Under the pieces are notes generated by a model that saw only the letters and a program-made list of their open reading frames with translations, searched no databases and was not told the origin of the DNA. Of a stretch of 38,699 nucleotides of DNA, positions 8,315-16,701 are shown piece by piece. The translations under genes and the position numbers were made by a program. Source of the stretch: a virus; the IMG/VR virus record IMGVR_UViG_3300035698_002035, positions 1 to 38,699 of that record; one strand, 5' to 3'. Numbering within the stretch: position 1 is the stretch's first letter; each line of letters opens with the position of its first letter.

Positions 8315-9333
8315 AGTTAAAAAGAATAATCTCAACACAAGCACCCGAGTTACTAGATATACGTTTTTGGCCAACAGACATATGCAATTTTAGTTGTAAT
8401 TACTGTTTCCCGGGCAGCGTAACAAACAAGCTACGGTATCCGAAAAACATAAACACAATAATCAGCAACTTCAGGGCATTGTTTGATTCGTATATTAACG
8501 AGCACGACAAGACAAAATTTAAGATTAATATTGTGGGCGGCGGCGAGCCTGCACTGTGGCCGCACCTTGCACAGTTTTGTTGTGAAATAAAGCAGCACCA
8601 CGACGTCCACATCCAGTTAACTACTAACGGCAGTAGAACACTACGCTGGTTTGAAAAAAATACGCAGTACATAGACGAGGTTGTGTTAAGCTACCATCAC
8701 AAGGATGCAAACTTAGCACATTATATTGCAGTGGCTGACTACTTGTTCGCAAGAGGAACTCACGTCACGGCTTTGATATTAATGGATGCCTCTTCGTGGA
8801 ATAAATGTCTTGATGCAATTAACACAATGAAGCAGACTAGCAATTATGATTGGATAATTCAAGCAAAGGAAGTTGTTGATGCCCCGACGTACGACATGCA
8901 TAGCTGTAGTATCGAGCAGCTTGCTTATCTAGAGCAGCCTATTAAGCGATTACCGCCAAGCGAATGGATTGTTGCTAATTTATCTAGATTTAGGATGTAT
9001 GAAAGTATAGCAATGTACGACAATGATGCCGCGATTCCTGCTACTGCAAATAAGTACATTATGGATACAGAAAATAATTTTAAAGGGTGGCAGTGTAACG
9101 TTGCTATTGAAAACTTAGTTATCACGCATGATGGTTCTGTAACAGGCAGTTGCCAAGAGCAAGTATTTAAGGAAGCAAATATTAACATGTTTGCTGAAGA
9201 TTTCATTGAGCGGTTTGATAAGGCATCCGCAGACTTGAAAACTATTACCTGTCCTCGAACTTCCTGTAGTTGTCAGCCCGATACCCATATTACTAAATGG
9301 CAAGGTAACATTATTCCTGCCGTGTCTTTGTAA
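8311..9333 (+). CDS. Radical SAM enzyme with Cys-rich C-terminus
   Basis: The 340-residue product has C25-X3-C29-X2-C32, GGGEP at 76-80 and a TTNGS strand motif. The tail has FKGW then C262, C281, C314, C319 and C321 (C-X4-C-X-C), a likely auxiliary cluster. The same tail pattern appears at 9311-10198 and in the truncated gene at 1-546. It is translationally coupled to the N-twitch rSAM gene before it. Its 3' end overlaps the convergent rSAM gene by 23 bases. Substrate unknown. Confidence 0.87.
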   Translation: MKLKRIISTQAPELLDIRFWPTDICNFSCNYCFPGSVTNKLRYPKNINTIISNFRALFDSYINEHDKTKFKINIVGGGEPALWPHLAQFCCEIKQHHDVHIQLTTNGSRTLRWFEKNTQYIDEVVLSYHHKDANLAHYIAVADYLFARGTHVTALILMDASSWNKCLDAINTMKQTSNYDWIIQAKEVVDAPTYDMHSCSIEQLAYLEQPIKRLPPSEWIVANLSRFRMYESIAMYDNDAAIPATANKYIMDTENNFKGWQCNVAIENLVITHDGSVTGSCQEQVFKEANINMFAEDFIERFDKASADLKTITCPRTSCSCQPDTHITKWQGNIIPAVSL

Positions 9334-10198
9334 GAGGCACATCAGCTGCACACGTACACCAACTACGTGTGCAAGTGATCCATTCTTCGGGTTGATAAAA
9401 ACTGCCAGTATAAATATTACCCAGACTTCCGCCTACTCTGCAAGTGGCGCGGTGTACGTCGCCGTTCCAGTTAATCATTAAGCTTTCAACGCCGGCAGCA
9501 CAACTCCATCCTTTAAACTGATTCTTGTGTTCTTTAATAATATCGTTGGCGTGCATCAAGGTAGTATCGTCAACTACGCAATTTGCTTTAGCGGTAGCTG
9601 TTTGATCTAGTATCCAATCTAAGTCTTGTATCTTGTATTTTAAGTCATCAAATGAGTCGTGACTTTCGGTCCACCTAATACGCCTTACTACGTACGGCAC
9701 ATCATTTTCCTTAAATAATGCAGCAGCATGTTTAACTCTATCCATGAGATCGTGATGCGCCATTAAGTTAACATGAAACGGGACACTTTTATACTCGGCA
9801 AAGTTTAGCACGTTTTCTATACTTCGTTTCCATTTATTGTCCTCTACGTGCAAGCTAAACACATAGTGATTAACTGGAATCGACTCGTATTTGTGAGCAG
9901 GCAGCGTTCCGTTAGTTGTTATATTGACCCATTCTACCCGCTGTGCTGCGTATTCTACTAACTCTGTTATATTGGGATGCACACACGGTTCTCCGCCTGT
10001 TAAACTAATGCGTACAGGCCTGTTTAACTTTGCTAGTGCATCAACTGCATTCATTAACGTGCCGAAGTTAGTGTGCTTACTAAAATTATCATGTATTTCT
10101 GCAGGACAATAAGAGCAGTCTAAATTGCATCGCTTGCCTAAGTTCCACTCAACGTGTATACTATTTTGGTGATCCCATCGAGAAGTAACCTTATACAT
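9311..10198 (-). CDS. Radical SAM enzyme with Cys-rich C-terminus
   Basis: I chose the ATG at 10198, which overlaps the upstream stop by 8 bases; the longer frame would start with TTG deep inside the previous gene. The 295-residue product has C24-X3-C28-X2-C31, TGGEP at 67-71, TTNGT, and tail cysteines C233, C253, C276, C281, C283 after FKGW. It looks like a paralogue of the 8311-9333 product. Its upstream partner is also an N-twitch rSAM gene, so the two convergent operons repeat the same gene pair. Confidence 0.87.
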   Translation of the reverse strand: MYKVTSRWDHQNSIHVEWNLGKRCNLDCSYCPAEIHDNFSKHTNFGTLMNAVDALAKLNRPVRISLTGGEPCVHPNITELVEYAAQRVEWVNITTNGTLPAHKYESIPVNHYVFSLHVEDNKWKRSIENVLNFAEYKSVPFHVNLMAHHDLMDRVKHAAALFKENDVPYVVRRIRWTESHDSFDDLKYKIQDLDWILDQTATAKANCVVDDTTLMHANDIIKEHKNQFKGWSCAAGVESLMINWNGDVHRATCRVGGSLGNIYTGSFYQPEEWITCTRSWCTCAADVPLTKTRQE

Positions 10199-11462
10199 AT
10201 GGCGTAAACTGGGGATTAGCGCTAAGGAAGTCTTGCTTGCGCGTGGCGTCGAGTTTTCTATTAAACGCAATACAGTCTTGCCAATGGCTGTCGTACATGC
10301 AGTTTGCCTCTAAGAAGTTTATATTATCTTGTATCTGTTGCAGAGTCACAGTCTTTAGTAACTTATTTTCCTTGATCCACGGATAGTCTAGTACTTCGTA
10401 CTTCATTTCCTCCAAGCGTGTTATTACTTTATTTTTTAATTCAGGCGGAAGTACTTGCGCACTTAGCGCCATAGGGTAACTTACACGATGCGAATAAAAA
10501 ACAATGCCCAGGGTATTAATGAAGTATTCAATAACTTCGCCGATTTGCATTATATTATTTGCTTGCACAGTAAATGCACCAACTACTCTAGATACGTTAG
10601 GGAATGACTTAAACACTTTAAGGTTGTCCTCTATTACACTAAACTTGCCGTTGCCTCTAATGTATTCGTACGTGTCATGCACTCCGTCTATACTTACATT
10701 TACTGCAATTGATTTAAACTTAGGCCAGTACTTGTGTATTGTTCGCCCGCCCTTAATGCCTAGCACGGTACCGTTAGTTGCGTACTTTAGTTCTATTTGA
10801 TGTCCGTACGGGGCAAGTTTATCTAAGATCTTATAATGATGAGGATCCATTAATGGCTCGCCACCTGCAAACTCAACACGTCTGAAGTGTGGCAGTAGCT
10901 TCTCGAAACTATCCCACCACTTGTCTGATTCATCAAACGGTCCAATGTATTGCCCGGGTTTGTCTACTAGTAAGTCAACAGTGGGAATAAGATAATTATT
11001 TTCTTTCTTATAAAACTCAGTGACTTCGTCCCAATCTTTCCAACTAGTGCTGTCGAGTGGATTACACATTCTGCACCGTAAGTTACATAGATTGTTAATC
11101 TTAATCTCAATCGTAGGAAACTCGAACGGCATAGTGTAATCTTCAGTCAACTCAGCTAACGCATCGGGATACAAATTAACTCGCGCTTCTGGTATAACGC
11201 CTGCTATGTGACGTTGACGTAAGCTCTCGACACCTTGGTCTTCTAAGTCAAAGCATGGCTTACATACTGTCGGGCGTTCGTTATTTAGTACTTGCCTGCG
11301 TACTTCTCGCATGGCGTCGTTGTTCCACGCCCCCTCGATTGATTCAGTTTGTATCCAACCAATCGGCTGACTGCGGCAGCATACTTTAATAGCACCGTCT
11401 TCTCGTGTTGCTAGTCCTGTAAAAGGATGCATGCAAAAGGTACAACTATCGGTTTTGCTCAA
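10191..11462 (-). CDS. N-twitch radical SAM protein
   Basis: The start is a TTG at 11462 with GGGAG 7 bases upstream; an earlier TTG at 11480 lacks such a site, and a later ATG would cut into the N-terminal Cys motif. The 423-residue product has C10, C28-C29, C67 and C70 (auxiliary twitch domain), then C126-X3-C130-X2-C133 and AGGEP at 199-203. A 17-base overlap joins it to the QueC-like gene. Same architecture as 6926-8314. Confidence 0.85.
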   Translation of the reverse strand: MSKTDSCTFCMHPFTGLATREDGAIKVCCRSQPIGWIQTESIEGAWNNDAMREVRRQVLNNERPTVCKPCFDLEDQGVESLRQRHIAGVIPEARVNLYPDALAELTEDYTMPFEFPTIEIKINNLCNLRCRMCNPLDSTSWKDWDEVTEFYKKENNYLIPTVDLLVDKPGQYIGPFDESDKWWDSFEKLLPHFRRVEFAGGEPLMDPHHYKILDKLAPYGHQIELKYATNGTVLGIKGGRTIHKYWPKFKSIAVNVSIDGVHDTYEYIRGNGKFSVIEDNLKVFKSFPNVSRVVGAFTVQANNIMQIGEVIEYFINTLGIVFYSHRVSYPMALSAQVLPPELKNKVITRLEEMKYEVLDYPWIKENKLLKTVTLQQIQDNINFLEANCMYDSHWQDCIAFNRKLDATRKQDFLSANPQFTPYV

Positions 11463-12123
11463 TTGCCCACTCCCTCTCAATGCACCAAAAGCATTCCTTA
11501 CAAGTAGGAACCTTTTGATGCGGTATGTATGTTGTGTAATCTAATCCGCTAAATTCTCCTTCGCAGCTGCGAGTGAGGTCCAGTAGGTCTCTGATATCGT
11601 TATGGTAGTATTGTTTTATAATAGCATCTTTAGTAGTATGTGTAAACGGATGACAAACGTCAATGCCCATGTGCTTCATATGTAATGGCAATGCGCCCTC
11701 TTTTCTTTCAGCAAGAGCTCCAGGGATATCTATTGGCGGATTTTTATTAACGCCGTTAAACCACGCATCTAGCTTATATTGGTGAACAACGAACTCATTG
11801 TGTGCTCTAAGTATAATACGATTGCCGGGTTTTAGCTTTCCGTATTCGTCTAATATTAACGGCGACACTGGCTCTTCTAGTTCGGGCGGAATAAAACCTT
11901 GTATGTGGGTTATCCTGCTAGGAAATCTTTTTCGTAGCCATTCTACTACTTCTATTGCTACATAACTTTGCCACGGTCTAGTTTTCCACATACGAACTTG
12001 CGTAGTTAGGTATATGTTAGCATTGGTCTGACTGCATATTAGATAAGCGAGTAATGCGCTATCGGCGCCTCCACTAACGCTGATTCCGATTCGTTTCCAG
12101 GTTTGATCTATTTCTATGTTCAT
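11446..12123 (-). CDS. QueC-like PP-loop ATPase
   Basis: The 225-residue length equals typical QueC. SGGADS at 17-22 is the PP-loop that adenylates a carboxylate or amide. HPFTHTTKDAII followed by LTRSCE resembles the QueC stretch before its first Zn ligand. Cysteines 187, 208, 211 and 214 (C-X20-C-X2-C-X2-C, followed by IERE) match the QueC zinc site. QueC converts 7-carboxy-7-deazaguanine to preQ0. FolE, QueE, QueD-like and DpdA are encoded 18-24 kb away, which would complete the pathway. However this gene sits in an rSAM/2OG operon, so another substrate is possible. Coupled by ATGA to the gene before it. Confidence 0.65.
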   Translation of the reverse strand: MNIEIDQTWKRIGISVSGGADSALLAYLICSQTNANIYLTTQVRMWKTRPWQSYVAIEVVEWLRKRFPSRITHIQGFIPPELEEPVSPLILDEYGKLKPGNRIILRAHNEFVVHQYKLDAWFNGVNKNPPIDIPGALAERKEGALPLHMKHMGIDVCHPFTHTTKDAIIKQYYHNDIRDLLDLTRSCEGEFSGLDYTTYIPHQKVPTCKECFWCIEREWAIEQNR

Positions 12124-13310
12124 AACTCGTTATATAGCCAGTTGTTGCTGTGCCAGCTAGGCTTAGTTAACTGCCTAATGCCTATTGGTTTATGACTGTT
12201 AGTGTTAGTAAAGCCAGTAGCGGCCTTGCCGGTGGTATGTATAGTTGCATAAGGAAACCGCGTATTGATTTCGTTAAGGTAAAAGTTTTCTCTAGATAAC
12301 CGGTGTTCTAAGCTATGCAGCGAAGCAGTGCCTTCGTAACAAAAAATATTAGATAAGTTAATTAGCGTAGAGTCAATGTCTTCTATATAGTCTATTAGTG
12401 TGTCCTCGGTTAGCAAGTTGCAATTAACAAACTCGATGTTGTATCCGCTAATTATATTTTTCCAGTATGCTAAGCTAGCGTCATTGTAATCGTACAGTAT
12501 TATCTTAGTGTCCGCAGTGGCATACTTCTTCCACCAATCGCTGCTTGCAGGAGTTACAATTTGCTTATAGCAGGCTTGCAGATTATAAAATTGGTCAGTA
12601 TGTGTTGTATGAATAAATTTATCCTTGCAATACATATACTTGTGATATATCTGATTTATGTTATTAACGAATAATCTTTGATTTTCAGGATAGTAATGAA
12701 TTTTATTATTTCTTACACTGTTAGGAAATGCGTTAATACTATATCCTGCATTTAATCCGGTTACTACTAAATTCCATCCATGTAGTTTATGGGCATATTG
12801 CTTAGTGTCGGTGCCCGGCGATACACAAGACGGAGTATAATCATCATGTATGTTGTCTACAGAGCGTATCGGCTCGTTGAACTCTGACGTACCTCCTAAT
12901 GCCTGTTGCCCAACGTGCGGAGCACCTAATGTTTTATACTTTTCAATGTTAATTAAATAGCATTGTTGATGCAATTCATAATATCCTTCTTTGCGGTCTA
13001 ATATATGGCCGTAAATATAGTAGTTGGTGTTTAGTAACTCGTTAATGCTATCAAAGAACTTGTCTCCATTAACGAATTCAGTTCCGGTAGTAAATACAAG
13101 AGCATGCTTGTACCCGCGTTCAACGGCGTAATGTAACATTGCGTCTTCGTTTTCAGATTGCACTAACGACGTTTGTTTGGCGAATAAATTCGAGACAGTG
13201 TAATCGCTGATATTCTTTATTATCTCTTTAGTCCACGAAGACTCGTATGTGTGCGTATTGTCAAGAAAACAGTATAGTATGCTGTCGCTTTGTTCAAAGA
13301 AAATATTCAT
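12120..13310 (-). CDS. Uncharacterised two-part protein, possibly glycosyltransferase/methyltransferase-like
   Basis: I do not recognise this 396-residue protein. The first half has an ALVFTTGTEF strand followed by a GHILDRK...CYLIN stretch that reads like a nucleotide-sugar transferase core. The second half has ILYDYNDASLAYWKNI, similar to the strand-helix element after motif I in some Rossmann methyltransferase-like proteins. Both readings are weak. It is placed between a 2OG oxygenase and the QueC-like protein with ATGA-type overlaps at both ends, so it probably works in the same pathway. Confidence 0.5.
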   Translation of the reverse strand: MNIFFEQSDSILYCFLDNTHTYESSWTKEIIKNISDYTVSNLFAKQTSLVQSENEDAMLHYAVERGYKHALVFTTGTEFVNGDKFFDSINELLNTNYYIYGHILDRKEGYYELHQQCYLINIEKYKTLGAPHVGQQALGGTSEFNEPIRSVDNIHDDYTPSCVSPGTDTKQYAHKLHGWNLVVTGLNAGYSINAFPNSVRNNKIHYYPENQRLFVNNINQIYHKYMYCKDKFIHTTHTDQFYNLQACYKQIVTPASSDWWKKYATADTKIILYDYNDASLAYWKNIISGYNIEFVNCNLLTEDTLIDYIEDIDSTLINLSNIFCYEGTASLHSLEHRLSRENFYLNEINTRFPYATIHTTGKAATGFTNTNSHKPIGIRQLTKPSWHSNNWLYNEL

Positions 13311-13957
13311 TTATTCTTATTGTAACTCCTAACAACTAATTCGGCGAATTCTTTTTTTTGGTTTCCTATTATGCAGTGTGCTATCATATGCATGCGAGGA
13401 AGACTGCTGTTGTTAACAACCCGATGCGTATCAGTTATGTTGACAATAAATGCTTTGCCTGCGCTCCATGGAACAGTTCCGTATGTGTCTAGGTGCATTT
13501 TGCAATCTACAGGATGGGTAATTGCTACGTTAATAGGAATTATATGATCCATCATGTTGAATTCTGTATTCTTCATGCCATTGGGCGAGTCGTTATGTGC
13601 TGCTACCCACCCTCCGGGGGCAACTTCCATAAAACGCAAGCGAGCAAACTTTTCAGTAGGAAAGGTCTTCCAAAAATTAGTTATGACTGGTACTTTATTT
13701 GTAAGCGATGTCCAGTCATACGAAATCTTATCCTCGGTGTCTGCATAGCAACTCCAGTGGCCTGTTTGCATTTCGCTTATTCCATGCACGCAGCAGCTAC
13801 GCCATCCTTTGTGATCTCCGCTTTCTCGATGCGCTACAAGGTGGTCAGTAACAGCAGCAGCTTCGGCACTCCAGCCTAGCGCATCGAATTTAATATCTAG
13901 TTCGATCCACCCTAACGGCTTTCTTAAAATTGCAGTTGCTTGTGCTATTATGTCCAT
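13307..13957 (-). CDS. 2OG-Fe(II) oxygenase, Asp/Asn beta-hydroxylase-like
   Basis: The 216-residue product has H121-N-D123 (AAHNDSPNG), distal H178 in DTHRVVNNS and R188 in LPRMHMI, the usual aspartyl/asparaginyl hydroxylase layout (HRVxN then R). FARLRFMEVAPGGWV precedes the iron motif as in that family. First gene of the minus block 13957-9311. GGTAAATA lies only five bases before the start codon and no clear ribosome binding site is present. Confidence 0.82.
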   Translation of the reverse strand: MDIIAQATAILRKPLGWIELDIKFDALGWSAEAAAVTDHLVAHRESGDHKGWRSCCVHGISEMQTGHWSCYADTEDKISYDWTSLTNKVPVITNFWKTFPTEKFARLRFMEVAPGGWVAAHNDSPNGMKNTEFNMMDHIIPINVAITHPVDCKMHLDTYGTVPWSAGKAFIVNITDTHRVVNNSSLPRMHMIAHCIIGNQKKEFAELVVRSYNKNK

Positions 13958-13996
13958 ACATGTATTTACCCATCAAAAGCACAGATAAATACACTT
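13958..13996. promoter_or_regulatory. Short divergent gap with late-motif-like elements at both starts
   Basis: The 39-base gap has GATAAATA (plus strand, 13984-13991) five bases before the ATG at 13997. It also has GGTAAATA (minus strand, 13963-13970) five bases before the ATG at 13957. Both resemble the T4 late element TATAAATA. If active they would give leaderless mRNAs, because initiation occurs a few bases after the motif. No Shine-Dalgarno sequence fits either start. Confidence 0.3.
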
Positions 13997-14671
13997 ATGA
14001 TTACACGTACATCCTACTCTACTTCAATACAGTCTATTGATCAAGCACTGCTAGCAATGCCTTCTAGGTCGCCGGGAAAGGAAACACTTAATCAGCCAAC
14101 TGGTAACTTTTTTTACGACTCGTGGGAACTTAAGCCCGAGTACAAGGATTCTGCCTGGGGAAACTTATTGAGTAGCATTAACGAAGCGCACGGCGAAGCG
14201 CGAATAATTACACTTCCTAGCAAGTCGAATTATGTAAGTCATTGCGATATTGATGATAGGTTTCATTTAAACCTTAGTGGTACATTTTCTTATCTCATTA
14301 ACTTAAGTGATGATAAAATGCACTTATGTGAAAAAGACGGCATATGGTATAGTATGAATGCAAGTAAGTTACACAGCGCAGCTAACTTCGGTAATAGATT
14401 TAGACATCAATTAGTAGTTAGAAAATTACTAAACCACGGCAATATCAAAAATCCGGTTAGTGTTAAGATTACATCCAATATAGCCGACCTCGAAGAAATA
14501 CGATTTATATTCGATCATAGAATAAGTGCATTGCTTAACCATGCAAACAAAAAAGGTATGATTGATAATTTTAAATTAATTAATAATTTTCCCGAATTCA
14601 CTTGCGATATATCATTTATAAGTACACTTCAAGATAACGCAGGAGCAGAATTAAAATTAACGGTAACATGA
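13997..14671 (+). CDS. 2OG-Fe(II) oxygenase-like protein
   Basis: The ATG at 13997 is preferred to an upstream in-frame ATG at 13940 that would overlap the divergent gene. The 224-residue product has H82-C-D84, a FSYLINLSD strand, distal H126 in KLHSAANFG and R134/R136, the HxD...H...R order with an Asn after the distal His as in Asp-hydroxylase-like proteins. The last 80 residues after the beta-helix carry no motif I know. Coupled by ATGA to another 2OG gene. Confidence 0.7.
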   Translation: MITRTSYSTSIQSIDQALLAMPSRSPGKETLNQPTGNFFYDSWELKPEYKDSAWGNLLSSINEAHGEARIITLPSKSNYVSHCDIDDRFHLNLSGTFSYLINLSDDKMHLCEKDGIWYSMNASKLHSAANFGNRFRHQLVVRKLLNHGNIKNPVSVKITSNIADLEEIRFIFDHRISALLNHANKKGMIDNFKLINNFPEFTCDISFISTLQDNAGAELKLTVT

Positions 14672-15216
14672 AGCAATACATAGGTACGCTATCACTTGCA
14701 GCGTGTAACAACGTTATAGCAGAATGCAAGCAGCACGTAGTTGAGCCGTATTACGGCAACATGGACTTAGATCCAGACGAAAGCTATTACGAAGCACATA
14801 ACGAATTAAAGCAGTTATCGGCAACTGCCGGATATACAAGCGGCGACAGTGTTGAATTCAGACACTATTATCCCGGAAAACACTTTAGTGAGGAAATTTT
14901 AGATAAGTTTGAAGAGATAGTTAATGCACGTAGTCTGCTAAGTTTTGTTAGTGAAATTCGACCCGGCAAGTGCGCGCCGTGGCACTGGGACATTAACCCT
15001 TGGTTAGACACATACCCTGCCGGCAGCATTGCTCGATACGTATGTTTTATAGATACGCCTAAGCACGGACAGGCATTTATGATCGAGGATGAATGTTTTT
15101 ATCTAGAAGCACAGGGCAACATTTATCAGTACCCTAGTTTAAGCAGCTGGCATGCTGGATTCAATGCCGGACTTGAAACTAAGTACCTTTTCACTTTTAC
15201 TGGCATTAAGAACTAG
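14668..15216 (+). CDS. 2OG-Fe(II) oxygenase-like protein
   Basis: The 182-residue product has H106-W-D108 (APWHWDIN) and a distal H162 (SSWHAGFN). The arginine that binds 2-oxoglutarate in most relatives appears to be replaced by K172 (ETKYLFTF). A Lys is used by some branches of this superfamily, so activity is not excluded. Start overlaps the previous 2OG gene (ATGA), and the 3' end overlaps the convergent gene by 4 bases. Substrate unknown. Confidence 0.68.
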   Translation: MKQYIGTLSLAACNNVIAECKQHVVEPYYGNMDLDPDESYYEAHNELKQLSATAGYTSGDSVEFRHYYPGKHFSEEILDKFEEIVNARSLLSFVSEIRPGKCAPWHWDINPWLDTYPAGSIARYVCFIDTPKHGQAFMIEDECFYLEAQGNIYQYPSLSSWHAGFNAGLETKYLFTFTGIKN

Positions 15217-16022
15217 TAGTTGCTTAAGTCAGCTATTCCTAGCGTTTTTCTAAACGCTGGTGTAAACGTACAGTCTATGCGCAATCCGTATTCAACTTCG
15301 TCTGACATTTCCCCGCCGTGCCAGTCTTCGTCGTTCCAGAATGCAGAACGTGAATTTATATAATGTTTATCTTGCGCTTCTGGATCCCAGATATAGAATC
15401 CTCGTTTTGTCCGATAACGTATGTGTATAAACTCGTTGCGATGCTTACTGTAACCTTGTTTGTTGCCGTTATTGCCATCCAAGTCTCTATGCTCAAATGC
15501 ACGCCCGTTGTGGTCGCAGTGAAAGAATATAACGCGTCCAATACGATCTATGATATTTTTTTCTACAAGTGATTCAACCCAACTAACTACTCCTGGAAAA
15601 TATTGCTGTTCTTCGGTAGGCTTCCGTTGAGAATTGCGTTCGCTCCACTCGCCTTCTTCCCACAAAAAGTAGTAGATATACGGATCGCTTGCTCCGAGTA
15701 CTGATTTTAAATATCGAGTAAATATGTTGCGCTGTTTGTAGTCTTTAAAGTCCGTTGGAAATATATCATTGCCTTGCACTTTAATAGGATGGCCCTCGGG
15801 CAATGATTGGTACTCACTAAATGCTTTATATATAGGTTTCCAGTTTACTATATAACTCATGTCTTCCATGTTAAATCCTGGCGTCATCCATGTTCCTTCT
15901 TTAGCATACTCACGGGCAAGTGCAAAGCCTTTGCATATCTGAGGATGCAAGTTTTCGAAACTAGCTATGTCTAGGTATGGATCTAAGTTAATATACGGCT
16001 GATTGTTAATTCCTTTAATCAT
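15213..16022 (-). CDS. 2OG-Fe(II) oxygenase-like protein
   Basis: I chose ATG 16022, overlapping the upstream stop by 8 bases; an in-frame ATG at 16055 would add 11 residues. The 269-residue product has H178-R-D180 (FEHRDLDG), a basic RYRTKRGFYIWD strand, distal H235 in EDWHGG and R248 in YGLRID. It is the largest 2OG protein here, with a roughly 170-residue N-terminal region before the iron motif that carries no motif I recognise. Last gene of the minus block from 19100. Confidence 0.72.
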   Translation of the reverse strand: MIKGINNQPYINLDPYLDIASFENLHPQICKGFALAREYAKEGTWMTPGFNMEDMSYIVNWKPIYKAFSEYQSLPEGHPIKVQGNDIFPTDFKDYKQRNIFTRYLKSVLGASDPYIYYFLWEEGEWSERNSQRKPTEEQQYFPGVVSWVESLVEKNIIDRIGRVIFFHCDHNGRAFEHRDLDGNNGNKQGYSKHRNEFIHIRYRTKRGFYIWDPEAQDKHYINSRSAFWNDEDWHGGEMSDEVEYGLRIDCTFTPAFRKTLGIADLSNY

Positions 16023-16701
16023 TATATATTGCCTTTGCTTTGTTGATAAAATCATCAGGATAGTTTGTTCTGAAACTTTCTAAACACAGCATCTGCAATA
16101 TGTTTAGTGGCTCGGGGTCGTTCCAACTTATGCCCATCTTTTCTACTTGTGTTTTCATGATATCCTGCCGCGTGCTGTATATGTGACTTGCATGATCTGC
16201 AATTCTAATAGGACCTTCACTAGAGTTATAGCAAAAAAAATGATTAAAACTCTTTAATTTATTGTTAACTATAAAGTAGCTACTAGGGTGCAGGCTATAT
16301 TTGTATATGCCTAATTGTTTATATGCAGATAATATTTCTAACATCTGTTCTTGCCAGTCTGGCAATGTGCTAGTGTAGTTGTCCACATTGCAATTAGCGC
16401 GATTCCAGAAATCCTTGCCGTCGATACTAAAATATAACTTTTGATTAGTGCGATCAATGTCTATGAGTTTCGGAACATGCTCGGGATAGTGCTTAGACAT
16501 TAATTGCGAGTAGTGAACTTCGCGATTCCACTTTTCTGTCATCAGTTTGGGATCAACAACTTCATTTTGTCCTCCGTGGTATCCTGCATCGTTGAAGAAC
16601 CACTGACAAAAGACTGTTTCGCTGTTATTAACTAAACTCGTGTAAATTAAGTTGTTACGGCACGTGCCTATTCCAGGTACATTATTCCAGTAATATTTCA
16701 T
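16015..16701 (-). CDS. Degenerate kinase-like (APH-fold) protein
   Basis: ATG 16701 overlaps the previous stop (ATGA). The 228-residue product has a layout like aminoglycoside-phosphotransferase or small protein-kinase folds: a W-x2-E helix element, PKLIDID, a short IDGKDFW hinge, and a catalytic-loop-like YSLHPSSYFIVNNKLKSFNHF. In true kinases that loop reads HxD...N and ends in D-F. Here the catalytic Asp is absent and the metal-binding Asp is Asn. It would be a pseudokinase or a distant relative. Two 2OG genes flank it. Confidence 0.45.
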   Translation of the reverse strand: MKYYWNNVPGIGTCRNNLIYTSLVNNSETVFCQWFFNDAGYHGGQNEVVDPKLMTEKWNREVHYSQLMSKHYPEHVPKLIDIDRTNQKLYFSIDGKDFWNRANCNVDNYTSTLPDWQEQMLEILSAYKQLGIYKYSLHPSSYFIVNNKLKSFNHFFCYNSSEGPIRIADHASHIYSTRQDIMKTQVEKMGISWNDPEPLNILQMLCLESFRTNYPDDFINKAKAIYND

